From NCBI RefSeq assembly GCF_014200675.1, contig NZ_JACHCI010000003.1:310001-374000 (forward strand): a stretch of 64,000 nucleotides of DNA, read 5' to 3'. The notes under the pieces are model-generated. The model searched no databases. It saw nothing but the letters and a program-made list of their open reading frames with translations, and was not told where the DNA came from. A program made the position numbers and the translations under genes. Positions 53,683-63,016 of this stretch are shown here, in pieces. Origin of the DNA: Janthinobacterium saanense (GTDB lineage: Bacteria; Pseudomonadota; Gammaproteobacteria; Burkholderiales; Burkholderiaceae_D). How positions within the stretch are numbered: position 1 is the first letter of the stretch; each line of letters begins with the position of its first letter.

Positions 53683-54996
53683 ATGAAATTACACGCAATG
53701 CTGGCCGCCTTGGCTTGCGCTTTCCCTTGCTCCTGGTCGCTGGCGGCCGCCGCTGTCCCGGCGCCTGCGCCGGAAGTGGTGGCCTATTATCCTGGCTGGA
53801 AGTCGGCGCAGTTTCCCGTCAATCAAGACAATATTCGCGCGCGTCATGTCAGCCTGATCCAGTATGCGTTTGCCGATATCTGCTGGGATGGCGAGCATGG
53901 CAATCCCGCCCCCGATGGTGGTGGCGTCAGCGCCTGCCTGGATGCGGACGGCAAGCACGCCAAGCCGGCCAATGGCAGTATTGTGCTACCGGCGCCGCTG
54001 GCCGATGCCGCCAATCTGGCCAAACTGAATGCGCTCAAGCAAGACAATCCACGCTTGCGCGTACTGTTGTCGGTGGGCGGCTGGATCTGGTCGAACCGCT
54101 TTTCGGACATGGCTGCCACGCCGGCCGCGCGTCAGGCTTTTATCGCTTCGGCGCTGGAACTTGTGCGCCGTCACGGTCTCGATGGCGTGGATATCGATTG
54201 GGAACATCCGGCCAAGGGCGGCATCCCCTGTATCGAAGGCAAAATTTGCCACCGCGTCGATGACAAGGAAAATTATGTGCGCCTGGCTAGCGAGCTGCGC
54301 AGCGCGTTCGAGCTGGCCGGCAAGCAGGATGGCGGGCGGCATTATCTGATCACGATTGCCGCCGGGGCGCATGCCACACTGGTCGACGATAGCGATGCGC
54401 CGACCAGTTGGGTGCTGCGCCTGGCCGATCAGTTGGACTGGATTAACTTGATGACCTATGACTACCGCGGCGTATGGGATGCCAGTAATGGCGAACTGGC
54501 GCCCCTGTATGCGGATTCAGCCGATCCATTGCATGACAAGGCCCTGTATTCGGACGCCACCGTGACGCGCTTCTTGCGCGCTGGCGTACCGTCCGGCAAG
54601 CTGGTGTTGGGCCTGCCGTTCTATGGTTACGGATGGAAACAATGTGCAGCCGGTCCGCGCGGCGATGGCTTGTACCAGGCATGCCAGGGCGCCGCCAGCG
54701 GGAACGACGGTTCGCCCACCTTTACCTACAGCCACCTGGTCGAGCAAGGCTATCTGGTCGATGGCAAGGGCGCGCGCGGCTTCCAGCGCCACTGGAATGC
54801 ACAATCCCGAGTGCCATCTCTCTACAACCGCGATAGCGGCGTATTCATCACCTACGAAGACGCGCAGTCGGTGGCCGAGAAAGTGCGTTATATCCGCGCC
54901 AAAGGCTTACGCGGCGGCATGTTCTGGGAATTGAGCGGCGACTATCAGCACACCCTAGGCACGGCGCTGTCGCCGATATTGTCAACGCAGCCATAA
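53683..54996 (+). CDS. GH18 chitinase (periplasmic or secreted)
   Basis: A 437-residue family 18 glycoside hydrolase. A signal peptide ends near SLAAAAVPA. The barrel has SVGGW (130-134), then DGVDIDWE (167-174) with catalytic Glu174 and the DxxDxDxE motif. MTYDYRGVWD follows, then PFYGYGW, and the final MFWELSGDYQHTLG typical of the subfamily. There is no carbohydrate-binding module, so a soluble chito-oligomer substrate in the periplasm is plausible. It sits between two TonB receptors and near NagX-like genes. The ATG at 53683 follows GAGAGA. Confidence 0.92.
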   Translation: MKLHAMLAALACAFPCSWSLAAAAVPAPAPEVVAYYPGWKSAQFPVNQDNIRARHVSLIQYAFADICWDGEHGNPAPDGGGVSACLDADGKHAKPANGSIVLPAPLADAANLAKLNALKQDNPRLRVLLSVGGWIWSNRFSDMAATPAARQAFIASALELVRRHGLDGVDIDWEHPAKGGIPCIEGKICHRVDDKENYVRLASELRSAFELAGKQDGGRHYLITIAAGAHATLVDDSDAPTSWVLRLADQLDWINLMTYDYRGVWDASNGELAPLYADSADPLHDKALYSDATVTRFLRAGVPSGKLVLGLPFYGYGWKQCAAGPRGDGLYQACQGAASGNDGSPTFTYSHLVEQGYLVDGKGARGFQRHWNAQSRVPSLYNRDSGVFITYEDAQSVAEKVRYIRAKGLRGGMFWELSGDYQHTLGTALSPILSTQP

Positions 54997-55018
54997 CGCA
55001 GCACCAGTGTTTTCTAAA

Positions 55019-55058
55019 GGCAAGCCACCACTCTCGGTGGCTTGCCTGCGCCTGTTTT
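55019..55058 (+). terminator. intrinsic terminator after the chitinase gene
   Basis: GGCAAGCCACC and GGTGGCTTGCC form an 11-base stem with a six-base loop; a T-run follows after a few bases (TGTTTT). Confidence 0.82.
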
Positions 55059-55140
55059 ACCGTTGTCCCCTCGCTGTTTGCTTTCTGTATTCATATAAAA
55101 CACCCCGCCACCGGCGGTATACCTATAAATCGAGGAGCTT

Positions 55141-57879
55141 ATGAATAGTCGTTTGCATGCCGTATTTCCTTTCCCTGCTTTTACCACCACCTTGCGTCCT
55201 GTTGCCGCCGCCGCCGCCCTGCTATCGATCAGCATGGCGGTGCAGGCACAGCAGGCTGTCGCCACCGACCCTTCCATGCAAGCCGTGGTGGTGACGGGCA
55301 TCCGCGCTTCGCTGGAACAGTCGCTGAGCCAGAAGCGCAACAGCGATTCGGTGATTGATGTGGTCAGCGCCGAAGATATCGGCAAGCTGCCCGACAAGAA
55401 CGTGGCCGACGCCGTGCAGCGCGTGCCGGGCGTCAACATTTCATCGTCGGCCGGTGGCGAGGGCGGCTTTTCCGAAAATGACCGGGTCAGCATCCGCGGC
55501 ACCAGTCCCAGCCTGACGCAAACCCTGATCAATGGCCATGCCGTGGGCACGGGCGACTGGTTTGTCACGGACCAGGTGGGCACGGTGGGGCGCAGCGTCA
55601 GCTTTTCCCTGCTGCCGTCGGAAATCGTCAGCCGCGTCACGGTGCAGAAAAGTGCGCAGGCCGACCTGGTGGAAGGCGGCGTGGCCGGCTCGATCAATAT
55701 CGAGACGCGCAAGCCGCTGAGCTTCAAGGACCCGTTCACGGCCGAACTGGCGGTGCAGGCGATTTATGCGGACTTGCCTGGCAAGACCGATCCGCAGATG
55801 AATGCCCTGTTCAACTGGAAGAATGAGGCCAAGAGCATGGGTGTGCTGTTCCAGGTGTTTTCCGAGAAACGCCACGAGCGCCGCGATGGCCAGGAATTCT
55901 TTGGTTATGGCGCCATCGATGCGAACAGCCCGGCCGCACAGAAATATCCGGAACTGGCCGGTGTGCTGGCGCCGCTGGGCATCAATTCGGCCCTGTTCGA
56001 GCAGGTGCGCAAGCGGCAAGGCGGCAGCATCGATCTGCAGTTCAAGCCGAGCAATGACTTGATGCTGGACGTGAACGGTTTTTATTCCAAGCTCGACGCA
56101 GCCAATTACAACCGCAGCTTTTATAACCAGCCGGGCGCCAACCTGAATGCGGTGGACAATGACGGCAAGCATGTGGGCGTGATCCCCAGCGCCTTCACGG
56201 TCAAGAACAATACCCTGGTGGCGGCCGATTTTCCTGCTTCGCAGTTCCCGGCTGCCGGCACTACGCCCTACAACGGCCAGCTGTATCCCGCGCTGGTGGA
56301 CCAGATCTACCGTCCCGGCTCGAATTCCTTGACCGCGTACATCGATTTCAATGGCAGTTACCGCGCCAGCGACCGGCTGCGCATCAGCGGCAGCCTGGGC
56401 TACACGCGCGGCATCGGCGAGACGCCGGTCGACCTCGGTTATGAAGCGGGCCTGAGCGGCATCGGCGTGTCGTATCAGCTGAACGGCCTGTCGCCGGCGA
56501 AGATGTCCTTCCCTGGTCTCGATGTGTCGAAGTTCAGCAATGCCGTCACGGCTTCGGCCTGGGGTTCGCACGTGGAGACGCTGGATACGGAGAAATACGG
56601 TCAGCTCGATGGCGAACTGAGCATGGATCTGGGCGTGCTGGAATCGCTGAAATTCGGCGCCCGCTACGCGGAGCATCACCGCAATGTGTCGTGGCCTGAA
56701 AACCGCAGCTGCGCTCTGTGCGACGGCACCACCAACGCACCCTTGCCGGTCTGGAGCGGCGCCACTTATCCGGGCGACTATGGCAAGGGCTTGGGTGGTG
56801 GCGGCTATGGCCGCTATTGGCAGCTCAGCCCTGCCGACCTGGTGGCCTGGGCCAATCAGTACGACACCACCGGCGGACCGAATTCGCGTAACTGGCCAGC
56901 CGAACTGGACGTGAAGGAAAAAGACAGCGCGGCCTATGTGATGGCTAATTTGTCCGGCAATAAATGGCGCGGCAATGTGGGCGTGCGGCTGGTGCGCACC
57001 CAGCAGACGACGGTGACGAATGTGCCGGGCGGACCGAATCCTATCGGCCAGGACAATCTGTTTGGCACGTACACGCCCACCGTCGTCAAGCACAGCTACA
57101 CGGATGTATTGCCCAGCGCAAACCTCAAGTTTGACCTGAGCAAGGATCTGGTGGCCCGCGCAGCGGTAGCGAAAACCATGGCGCGCGCCGATTACAGCGC
57201 GCTGGTGGGGGCCGTCAACCTGAACGACCAGCTGCTGACGGGCACGGGCGGCAATCCTGACTTGAAACCCATACGCTCGACTAATTACGACGCCACGCTG
57301 GAATGGTATTTCGCGCCCAAGGCCATGTTGTCTGCCGGTGTGTTTTATATGGACATGAAGTCCTATGTGACCTTCGGCACGGCGCCTGCCACCTATTACA
57401 ATAATACGTTCAAGAAATTCAACACCTATGTGATCCAGTCGCCGACCAATATCGGCGCCACCAACAAGGGTGTGGAATTGAGTTACCAGCAAGGTTTGTG
57501 GGGCGGCTTCGGGGTGGTGAGCAATTACACCTATACCAATGGCAAGGCGGCCGATGGCGCCGCCGTGGTGGGCAGTTCGAAGGGCACGTATAACGTGGAA
57601 GGCTATTACGAGGACGACCGCCTCAGTGCCCGCCTCGCTTACACCTACCGTTCCAGCTTCCTGGCCGGCCTGTTCAGCAGTTCACCGCAGTATGTGAATG
57701 GCGTGGGCAATCTGGCGGCGTCGATCAATTACAAGATCAACGAACGTTACTCGCTGACCTTTGATGCGCTGAACCTGAACAACCCGGTGCTCAAGTATTA
57801 CGGCGCCAACAAGGACCAGCCGACGGCGCTGTATTCGAACGGCCGCCAATATTATTTTGGACTGCGCGCCAAGCTGTAA
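55141..57879 (+). CDS. TonB-dependent receptor, second carbohydrate type
   Basis: A 912-residue outer-membrane receptor with a signal peptide ending SMAVQAQ. It has the plug VVVTGIRASLEQSLSQKRNSDSVIDVVSAEDIGKLPDKNVADAVQRVPGVNI and NDRVSIRGTSPSLTQTLINGH, the same carbohydrate type as the first receptor. Sequence identity between the two is clear in the plug but lower in the barrel, so they may take different oligomers. A GAGGAG site precedes the ATG. It is followed by the NagX-like gene after 60 bases, so co-transcription is likely. Confidence 0.92.
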   Translation: MNSRLHAVFPFPAFTTTLRPVAAAAALLSISMAVQAQQAVATDPSMQAVVVTGIRASLEQSLSQKRNSDSVIDVVSAEDIGKLPDKNVADAVQRVPGVNISSSAGGEGGFSENDRVSIRGTSPSLTQTLINGHAVGTGDWFVTDQVGTVGRSVSFSLLPSEIVSRVTVQKSAQADLVEGGVAGSINIETRKPLSFKDPFTAELAVQAIYADLPGKTDPQMNALFNWKNEAKSMGVLFQVFSEKRHERRDGQEFFGYGAIDANSPAAQKYPELAGVLAPLGINSALFEQVRKRQGGSIDLQFKPSNDLMLDVNGFYSKLDAANYNRSFYNQPGANLNAVDNDGKHVGVIPSAFTVKNNTLVAADFPASQFPAAGTTPYNGQLYPALVDQIYRPGSNSLTAYIDFNGSYRASDRLRISGSLGYTRGIGETPVDLGYEAGLSGIGVSYQLNGLSPAKMSFPGLDVSKFSNAVTASAWGSHVETLDTEKYGQLDGELSMDLGVLESLKFGARYAEHHRNVSWPENRSCALCDGTTNAPLPVWSGATYPGDYGKGLGGGGYGRYWQLSPADLVAWANQYDTTGGPNSRNWPAELDVKEKDSAAYVMANLSGNKWRGNVGVRLVRTQQTTVTNVPGGPNPIGQDNLFGTYTPTVVKHSYTDVLPSANLKFDLSKDLVARAAVAKTMARADYSALVGAVNLNDQLLTGTGGNPDLKPIRSTNYDATLEWYFAPKAMLSAGVFYMDMKSYVTFGTAPATYYNNTFKKFNTYVIQSPTNIGATNKGVELSYQQGLWGGFGVVSNYTYTNGKAADGAAVVGSSKGTYNVEGYYEDDRLSARLAYTYRSSFLAGLFSSSPQYVNGVGNLAASINYKINERYSLTFDALNLNNPVLKYYGANKDQPTALYSNGRQYYFGLRAKL

Positions 57880-57939
57880 GTTTTTTGCCGGCTTCCTGTC
57901 ATCAATGGAAGCCGGTTTCTCTTTTTGAATTGCTGAACC

Positions 57940-59070
57940 ATGACAACTATAACGCAGAGCTCTCAACGCTATCTCGCACTCGACGTCTTGCGCGGCCTGA
58001 CCGTGGCGCTGATGATTGTCGTCAACACCCCGGGCGACTGGGGTACGGTCTATGCGCCATTCCTGCATTCCGACTGGCACGGCTTTACCTTGACCGACCT
58101 GGTTTTTCCCAGCTTTCTGTTTGTGGTTGGCAATGCCTTGGCATTTGCGCTGGGTAAGTATGAAAAACTGGGCCATGGCGCGGTGCTGGCCAAGCTGTTC
58201 AGGCGCAGCGCGCTGATTTTCTTGCTGGGCTTTTTCCTGTACTGGTTTCCCTTCTTTAAGATCGATGAGGCGGGCCAGTTCGCCTGGACGCCGCTGTCGC
58301 AGGTGCGCATCCCCGGCGTGCTGCAGCGTATCGCCGTGTGTTACCTGGCCGCCGCATTGATCCTGCATTACTGGAAGGCGCGCGGCGCGCTGCTGTTTTC
58401 CGCCGTGGCCTTGCTGGGCTACTGGGCCATCCTGGCGCACTGGGGCGACTATACGCTGCAGGGCAATGTGCCGGCCAAGCTGGATGTATTCTTGCTGGGC
58501 GAGAATCATTTGTACCACGGCGAAGGCATGGCCTTCGATCCGGAAGGCATACTGGGCATTCTGCCCTCCATCGTCAATGTGATCGCCGGCTACCTGGCGG
58601 GCAGCTTTTTACGCCAGACGGCGCCGGCGCAGCTGCGCCGCAGCCTGTACCAGCTGGCCGTGGCGGGCGTCATGTGCGTGGCCGTGGCCCTGTGCTGGAA
58701 TATGGTGTTCCCCATCAATAAAAAGCTGTGGACCAGCTCTTATGTGATGCTGGGCATCGGCCTCGATGTGTTGCTGCTGGTCGCGTTGATGTTCATCATT
58801 GATGTGCGCCGCATGACAGGCTGGACTTACTTCTTCGAGGTGTTCGGCAAGAATACCCTGTTCATCTATTTGCTGTCGATGCTGCTGGTGATCATTTCGT
58901 TTACGGTGCGCGTTGGCTCCCTGAACGGGTATGACTGGCTGTACCGCACCCTGTTCGTGGGCTGGGCGCCGCCGCATCTGGCGTCCCTGCTGTTTGCGAC
59001 CAGCTTCATGCTGCTGTGCTGGCTGATCGCCTACGGCATGGACAAGCGCAAGATCTACATCAAGGTGTAA
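57940..59070 (+). CDS. nagX: NagX-like membrane protein (DUF5009/HGSNAT-related)
   Basis: A 376-residue inner-membrane protein with about ten helices. The N-terminus (RYLALDVLRGLTVALMIVVNTPGDW, then LTDLVFPSFLFVVGNALAFAL) matches NagX/COG4299, found in GlcNAc-utilisation regulons of Xanthomonas and Shewanella and related to heparan-glucosaminide acetyltransferase. A role in GlcNAc uptake or transmembrane acetylation is proposed for the family. It follows the second TonB receptor by 60 bases and is convergent with a paralogue. The gene symbol rests on family resemblance and context. Confidence 0.8.
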   Translation: MTTITQSSQRYLALDVLRGLTVALMIVVNTPGDWGTVYAPFLHSDWHGFTLTDLVFPSFLFVVGNALAFALGKYEKLGHGAVLAKLFRRSALIFLLGFFLYWFPFFKIDEAGQFAWTPLSQVRIPGVLQRIAVCYLAAALILHYWKARGALLFSAVALLGYWAILAHWGDYTLQGNVPAKLDVFLLGENHLYHGEGMAFDPEGILGILPSIVNVIAGYLAGSFLRQTAPAQLRRSLYQLAVAGVMCVAVALCWNMVFPINKKLWTSSYVMLGIGLDVLLLVALMFIIDVRRMTGWTYFFEVFGKNTLFIYLLSMLLVIISFTVRVGSLNGYDWLYRTLFVGWAPPHLASLLFATSFMLLCWLIAYGMDKRKIYIKV

Positions 59071-59073
59071 GCG

Positions 59074-60270
59074 TTAGAACTTCAGCTTCAGGCGATAGCG
59101 GCTGGCCAGTACGGTCAGCAGCAGCATCAGGGCGGTGACGACGGCGGCGTTCAACAGGCCGGCGGCGCCGCCCGTTTCCCACCAGGGCCACCAGAAGCGC
59201 GGCAAATGCAGCGTAGCTGCCAATTGTTCCCACAGGTCGGGGGCGATGTAGGCAAACAGGGCGTTGGCGCCGGCCGGCAGCAGCAGGGCCGCCCAGGCGC
59301 GCCAGCGCCAGATATCGATCACGATGTAAAACAGCAGGAACATGGCCAGCACGATGCCGCTGCACACCAGCGTGTACGATTCCGTGGCGAAGATCTTGTT
59401 GATCTGATGATACGGGCGCAGCAGCAGGCCGGCGGCAAACAGGCCGGCCGCGAACCAGGCCATGAAGACCATGCGCTGTTTATTGCTCAGTGCAGCATCG
59501 CGCAGGAACAGGCGTCCCACCAGCGTGCCTGCCATGACGTTGGCAGCGGTGGAACCGAGCAGCTGCGGCACATTGACCAGCTTGCTGATGCCGGCTGGCA
59601 AGAAGTCCAGGCTGCCCGCCGTGCCGCCCATGTACAGCACGATCAGGCCGGCAAACGCGCCCATCAGGGCCGTGCCCTTGCCGTGGCACGCCAGGTAGAT
59701 CAGGCTGCACAGTAGATACGACCAGCCTATCATGCCAAGGATGCCCCACCAGCTGGGCTGCAGCCAGGTACTGTTAAATTCATCATTGAGCTGGCCACGG
59801 AAAGTGGCCAGCAGAAACAGCATCAGTGCGCCGCCCGCCGCCAGCTCCCAACGCCCGGAACCCTGGCGCCACAGCAAGATCATCGCCACATAAAACAGCA
59901 GGTAATACGGCGCGCGCGGCAGCAAGCTGGCTGCTGCATCGTAGCGGTAGGCGTTGACCAGCACCACCCCAGCGAGCATCAGGCTGGCCGAACGCCACAG
60001 CAAGCGACCCAGCAGGGCCGGAGTGACCTGGCCGCAATGACGCTGCAAGGCCAGCGGGATGGCCATGCCCACCATGAACAAAAAGCCGGGAAAGACCAGG
60101 TCGGGCAGGGTGATGCCGTCGGCGCGCGGCCCCGCATGTTCCAGCCAGTAGGGGATGTCCGGCATGCCGCCCAGGTAGTTGACCCAGATCATCGCCAGGA
60201 TCACGAAGCCGCGAAAGGCGTCCAGGCTGATCAAGCGTTCTTGTGTGGTCGCAGCGGTGGTTGGCGGCAT
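59074..60270 (-). CDS. second NagX-like (DUF5009) membrane protein
   Basis: A 398-residue inner-membrane protein of the same family: ISLDAFRGFVILAMIWVNYLGGMP, then ITLPDLVFPGFLFMVGMAIPLAL, in the same order and spacing as in the preceding gene. It has about ten helices and an added C-terminal stretch. Its stop is three bases from the paralogue's stop, in convergent orientation. The presence of two versions suggests different substrates or a head-to-head copy, now diverged. No strong ribosome binding site was seen. Confidence 0.82.
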   Translation of the reverse strand: MPPTTAATTQERLISLDAFRGFVILAMIWVNYLGGMPDIPYWLEHAGPRADGITLPDLVFPGFLFMVGMAIPLALQRHCGQVTPALLGRLLWRSASLMLAGVVLVNAYRYDAAASLLPRAPYYLLFYVAMILLWRQGSGRWELAAGGALMLFLLATFRGQLNDEFNSTWLQPSWWGILGMIGWSYLLCSLIYLACHGKGTALMGAFAGLIVLYMGGTAGSLDFLPAGISKLVNVPQLLGSTAANVMAGTLVGRLFLRDAALSNKQRMVFMAWFAAGLFAAGLLLRPYHQINKIFATESYTLVCSGIVLAMFLLFYIVIDIWRWRAWAALLLPAGANALFAYIAPDLWEQLAATLHLPRFWWPWWETGGAAGLLNAAVVTALMLLLTVLASRYRLKLKF

Positions 60271-60331
60271 GGTTGTGGTCAGATCCTATTTTTAAATTAT
60301 AAAAGTTGAGAAAAAGATAAAATCCAGCTCG

Positions 60332-60368
60332 AAAAAAAAGCGGCCCCGGACTATGCCGGGAACCGCTT
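60332..60368 (-). terminator. intrinsic terminator of the TPR protein gene
   Basis: On the minus strand AAGCGG, with an inner CCCGG, pairs with CCGGG and CCGCTT; a run of eight T follows. Confidence 0.82.
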
Positions 60369-60389
60369 TGTATGCGTTAAGCGTGCAAA

Positions 60390-61709
60390 TTACTGTGCTG
60401 CTGCAGGCGCTGCCGCTGCTGCCGTCGCTGGACGGTTCAGCCAGAAGATCCAGTAGCGGGCCAGGTCGCTGACGCCGTCGGTGCCCTTGACGCTTTCCAG
60501 TTCCTTGATCGCTTCATCTTTCTTGCCAGCCATGGCGTAGGAGTAGCCCAGACGCAGTTTGGCGTCTTCAGGACGCTTCAGGCCGCCCTTGGCGATGCCT
60601 TTCTGGATCAGGTCGATACCTTTGTCGAACTGGTCCATCGTCACATAGGCGTAACCCAGGTTGATCAGGCCCGTGCCGTCCTTGCTCTTCAGGGCCGATG
60701 CTTCGCCAGCTGCAATGCCTTTCGCGTCATCGGCGGCGGCCTTGTTGGCCTGGTCGCGCAGTTTCTTGTGCTTGGCGGCGTTGGCGCCGGTACCCAGCAC
60801 GCCCTTGGCGAAGCCGGCGTCCAGCACTTTTTTCGCTTCGGTCGGGAAGGCGTTTTGCAGGGCGATTTCACCCATGTCGCTATAGTCTTCCGGCGACATG
60901 GTTTTCACGGCCTGGTTTTGCAGGCGCAGCACGTCGAGTGCGAAACGGTCCGAGTAGCCAGCCTTGCCTTGCAGGCGGCCCAGCAGGTCGGACCAGTAAT
61001 CATCGGATGGGTAGTAGCGCACCAGGTTTTCCATGGCGATCAGATAGGTTGCCTGATCCTTGCTTTTCGAGCCAGTATTGGCCAGCAATTGCAGTTCTTC
61101 CAGCGATGGCGTCTGGCCCGCTTGCTGCTTGGCTGTGATATCGCTCATCAACTCCTGTTTCGCGCGGGCGAAATCGTTGTTGAAATAATAAGCGCGAATG
61201 ATGTACTGGCGCACGCCGGCCACATCGCCGGTCTCGGTCTGGTAGCGGGTGAACCATTTGATGGCGTTGCTGTAGTCCTTGGCGTTGTAGTGATAATTCG
61301 CCAGTGCCTGGATAAAGTCGCCTTGTGCTTTTTTATCAAGCTTGCCCGATTCGATCACTGCTTCCAGCGCCGTCATGGCCATTGGTGCATTGTTGGTGGT
61401 CGAAGCGAGGGCCACGCGCAGGCGGTTCAGCACGAACAGCTCGTACGGCGTCAGGGCCGGGATGGCGGCGACCTGGTCGATGCGGCTTTGTACGTCGGCA
61501 TAATTCTTGGCATCCATCGACGCTTTCACGACGGCTGGATCGAGCAGCTTGAAGACTTCAGGACGCACCGTGTCGGCAGGGGCGGCAGCCGGCGCGCCTG
61601 CGGCAGGCGCGGCAGGTTGCGCATCCTGCGCGTGCGACAGGGCGGGCAGCATGTTCAGGCCGATGGCGGCCAGGAGCAGGCTAAGACGGGCGAGGCGGAA
61701 TTGGGACAT
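60390..61709 (-). CDS. exported TPR-repeat protein
   Basis: A 439-residue protein with a signal peptide (MSQFRLARLSLLLAAIGLNMLPALSHAQ), then an Ala/Pro-rich linker. A series of helical pairs of TPR type follows (FIQALANYHYNAKDYSNAIKWFTRYQTETG, then GLINLGYAYVTMDQFDKGIDLIQKGIAKG). The C-terminus is Ala/Pro-rich. It is likely a periplasmic scaffold. The ATG at 61709 follows GAAGGAT; a GTG upstream is open but has no signal sequence. It lies between the NagX-like and ABC-transporter genes. Partner unknown. Confidence 0.85.
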   Translation of the reverse strand: MSQFRLARLSLLLAAIGLNMLPALSHAQDAQPAAPAAGAPAAAPADTVRPEVFKLLDPAVVKASMDAKNYADVQSRIDQVAAIPALTPYELFVLNRLRVALASTTNNAPMAMTALEAVIESGKLDKKAQGDFIQALANYHYNAKDYSNAIKWFTRYQTETGDVAGVRQYIIRAYYFNNDFARAKQELMSDITAKQQAGQTPSLEELQLLANTGSKSKDQATYLIAMENLVRYYPSDDYWSDLLGRLQGKAGYSDRFALDVLRLQNQAVKTMSPEDYSDMGEIALQNAFPTEAKKVLDAGFAKGVLGTGANAAKHKKLRDQANKAAADDAKGIAAGEASALKSKDGTGLINLGYAYVTMDQFDKGIDLIQKGIAKGGLKRPEDAKLRLGYSYAMAGKKDEAIKELESVKGTDGVSDLARYWIFWLNRPATAAAAAPAAAQ

Positions 61710-61882
61710 GGTCAATCCTTCAATCAATAACAAAAGTATGCGCTGGCATTGCTTGCTGCTGCGGCAACACAAGGGGCCAGGCTAGCTTGAAAAACACGTA
61801 TTCTGCCATTCCGGGCGCACAAGTTAAAGGGCGCCAGCATGGTAAACAGCGGCTATTGTCACATAAACGGCCGCTGCAGGTC

Positions 61883-62992
61883 TTAAACGGTGCGCGCTAG
61901 GGCTTTCCCTTTTGCATCAAACAGCAGGCAGCGCTGGGGCGGCAGATATAGCCGCATGGCGTCGCCCGCCTGCAGCAGCGCCCCCTCGGCCGGCTGTTTT
62001 ACGGCCAGCATCTCCGGTACACCCGCCACGCTGGCGTAGACGATGGCCACGTCGCCCAGGTATTCGACGTGGCTGACCTGGGCGTCGACCAGATTGTCCT
62101 GGCTATCTGCCGCGCCGCGCAGGCCCAGGTGTTCGGCGCGCACGCCCAGTGTCAGCTTGTCACCGTTTGCGATGGCGCTGCCACAGGCGGCGATATCGAT
62201 GACGGCGCCGCCGGGCAGGCGCACGCTGACCTTGTGCGCATCTCCCGCCACAGCGGTGCAGGGGATAAAGTTCATCTTGGGCGCACCAAGGAAGCCGGCC
62301 ACGAACAGATTGCCCGGATTGTTATACAACTCGTGCGGGCTGCCCACCTGTTCGATGCGTCCGCCGTTGAACACCACGATGCGCTCGCCCAGGGTCATCG
62401 CTTCGACCTGATCGTGCGTGACGTAGATCATGGTGGTCTTCAATTCCTGGTGCAGGCGCGAGATTTCAACGCGCATCTGCACGCGCAACGAGGCGTCGAG
62501 GTTGGACAGCGGTTCGTCGAACAAAAACACTTGCGGCTTGCGCACGATGGCGCGGCCGATCGCTACGCGCTGGCGCTGGCCGCCCGACAGGTCTTTCGGC
62601 TTGCGTTTCAATAGCGGCGTGATCTGCAGGATATCGGCCGCCCGTTCCACGGCAGCGCGCACCTCGGCCTTTTTATGGCCGGCCAGGCTCAGGGCAAACG
62701 CCATGTTCTCGAACACGGTCATGTGCGGGTACAGGGCATAGCTCTGGAATACCATTGCCAGGCCCCGTTCGGCCGGCGCGATATCGTTGGCCAGCTTGCC
62801 GCCGATATGCAGCTCGCCGCCGCTGATGTCTTCCAGGCCGGCGATCATGCGCAGCAGGGTCGACTTGCCGCAACCGGACGGGCCGACAAAGACCACGAAT
62901 TCGCCATCGCGGATGTCGAGGTCGATGCCGTGGATGACCGGGTGCTTGTCGTCATACAGCTTGACGATATTGTTTAAAACGATTTGTGCCAT
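61883..62992 (-). CDS. ABC transporter ATP-binding subunit, MsmX/UgpC/MalK type
   Basis: A 369-residue ATPase of the carbohydrate-import type. It has Walker A GPSGCGKST (37-45), Q-loop FQSYALYPH, signature LSGGQRQR, Walker B FLFDEPLSNLD, and H-loop VTHD. A C-terminal OB-type regulatory domain of about 130 residues follows, as in MalK/UgpC. No permease or binding-protein gene is present here; it instead stands 24 bases after an MFS permease gene on the same strand. One shared ATPase often serves several sugar transporters, so the partner may be elsewhere. Confidence 0.92.
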   Translation of the reverse strand: MAQIVLNNIVKLYDDKHPVIHGIDLDIRDGEFVVFVGPSGCGKSTLLRMIAGLEDISGGELHIGGKLANDIAPAERGLAMVFQSYALYPHMTVFENMAFALSLAGHKKAEVRAAVERAADILQITPLLKRKPKDLSGGQRQRVAIGRAIVRKPQVFLFDEPLSNLDASLRVQMRVEISRLHQELKTTMIYVTHDQVEAMTLGERIVVFNGGRIEQVGSPHELYNNPGNLFVAGFLGAPKMNFIPCTAVAGDAHKVSVRLPGGAVIDIAACGSAIANGDKLTLGVRAEHLGLRGAADSQDNLVDAQVSHVEYLGDVAIVYASVAGVPEMLAVKQPAEGALLQAGDAMRLYLPPQRCLLFDAKGKALARTV

Positions 62993-63016
62993 GTACGTCG
63001 TGACTCCGATTGACTC

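Noticed and set aside
55441-57492. A 683-codon open frame antisense to the second TonB receptor
   Set aside because: A shadow of the receptor gene; Arg/His/Val-rich without a domain or a ribosome binding site.
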